Source: Glycine soja (lineage: Eukaryota > Streptophyta > Magnoliopsida > Fabales > Fabaceae). From it: a stretch of DNA of 64,000 bases. Below the pieces are notes generated by a model, which ran no database searches, had not been told where the DNA came from, and saw nothing but the letters and a program-made list of their open reading frames with translations. The position numbers and the translations under genes were made by a program. The stretch covers positions 7,694,651-7,758,650 of the forward strand of contig NC_041021.1 of assembly GCF_004193775.1 (NCBI RefSeq), given 5' to 3'. Shown here in pieces: positions 63,705 to 64,000 of the stretch (position 1 is its first letter; every line of letters begins with the position of its first letter).

Positions 63705-64000
63705 TCATATATATGTGTTAGGGTTATTGTTATCATCATCCCATTCTTTACTATTGTTATTGATCACATCCTTGTGAACCTCAAGGTTGTTGACAATAGT
63801 AGCCATCACAATAACCCCATTAGCTGCCACAAGCTTTCCTCTAACAAACCCAATAATGCTTTGACCTGAAATTGTAGAAAAGGAAATCCTAAAACAACAA
63901 GGGTGATCAAGATTACATGACGATGAAGAACTAGAGATAGCGGTATTATTAATATAGGTTCCAGTAAGGGAAATTAATGAGAAAGGTCCATAAAGAGTGA
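63705..64000 (-). CDS. AHL-type AT-hook/PPC protein, C-terminal part
   Basis: On the minus strand the frame is open from the window edge to a TGA at 63705-63707, giving about 97 residues. TLYGPFSLISLTGTY, then a Ser-rich insert, then ISFSTISGQSIIGFVRGKLV and AANGVIVMATIVNNLEVHKD, match the PPC (DUF296) domain of plant AT-hook nuclear-localised proteins. This domain mediates trimerisation and partner binding in the nucleus. The AT-hook would lie upstream, outside the window. The segment ends with an Asn/Asp-rich tail. The family usually has a Gly-rich GGSVVG before LVAAGPV; here it is IIGFVRGKLVAANGV, so this is a divergent member. Confidence 0.75.
   Translation of the reverse strand, partial: TLYGPFSLISLTGTYINNTAISSSSSSCNLDHPCCFRISFSTISGQSIIGFVRGKLVAANGVIVMATIVNNLEVHKDVINNNSKEWDDDNNNPNTYI

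Overview
This is plant nuclear DNA, very probably from a legume and most like soybean. The evidence is a multi-exon plant enzyme gene with GT-AG introns, very AT-rich intergenic DNA, and dense class I and class II plant transposable elements. The elements include CACTA, hAT, a Mutator-like element (MULE) carrying plant-mobile-domain and OTU sequences, Ty1/copia, LINEs and an Au-like SINE. The species is inferred from family resemblance; no search was run.

Only two host genes are supported. One is a complete gene for hydroxymethylglutaryl-CoA lyase on the minus strand: coding exons span 23855 down to 17159, with an untranslated leader exon near 25150-25250. The other is the 3' end of an AHL-type (AT-hook/PPC domain) gene on the minus strand, cut by the right edge (63705-64000).

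Layout. 1-706 is featureless. 710-6383 is a CACTA element (TSD CTA) that carries fragments of a RINGLET-like homeobox gene and an FtsH-like protease gene, and that was itself hit by a solo LTR (2397-3936). About 7250-15855 is a decayed Mutator-like element. It has a plant-mobile-domain pseudogene on the plus strand, a convergent MURA-like transposase plus OTU pseudogene on the minus strand, palindromic arrays at both ends, and two solo LTRs of one family (7603-8512, 12035-13000). 17159-25250 is the HMG-CoA lyase gene. Its 3.7-kb intron holds an hAT element inserted head-to-tail-inverted inside another hAT of the same family, a LINE inside the inner copy, and an Au-like SINE alongside. 25250-29660 is intergenic, with an LTR-like piece and a 76-bp tandem repeat. 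29662-38478 is a second, large CACTA with Tnp2 and a Ulp1-like second gene, both broken. 38482-42635 is intergenic with MITE-like foldbacks. 42641-51943 is a copia element (TSD GAATT) whose 3' LTR is internally deleted and interrupted by a solo LTR (49396-51073). 54549-61930 is an old LINE fragment split by a short insertion, a second copia element (55034-61235, minus, TSD TAAAT) and a MITE. 62140-62490 is another LINE fragment.

The mobile genes do not form one working system; nearly all carry stops or frameshifts. The most noteworthy structures are the self-nested hAT, a series of stem-loops with constant loops and changing stems in the predicted leader of one LTR family, the multi-gene capture in the first CACTA, and the PMD-transposase-OTU assembly. 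Eight insertions have matching target-site duplications that I could read directly, so their boundaries are good to the base.
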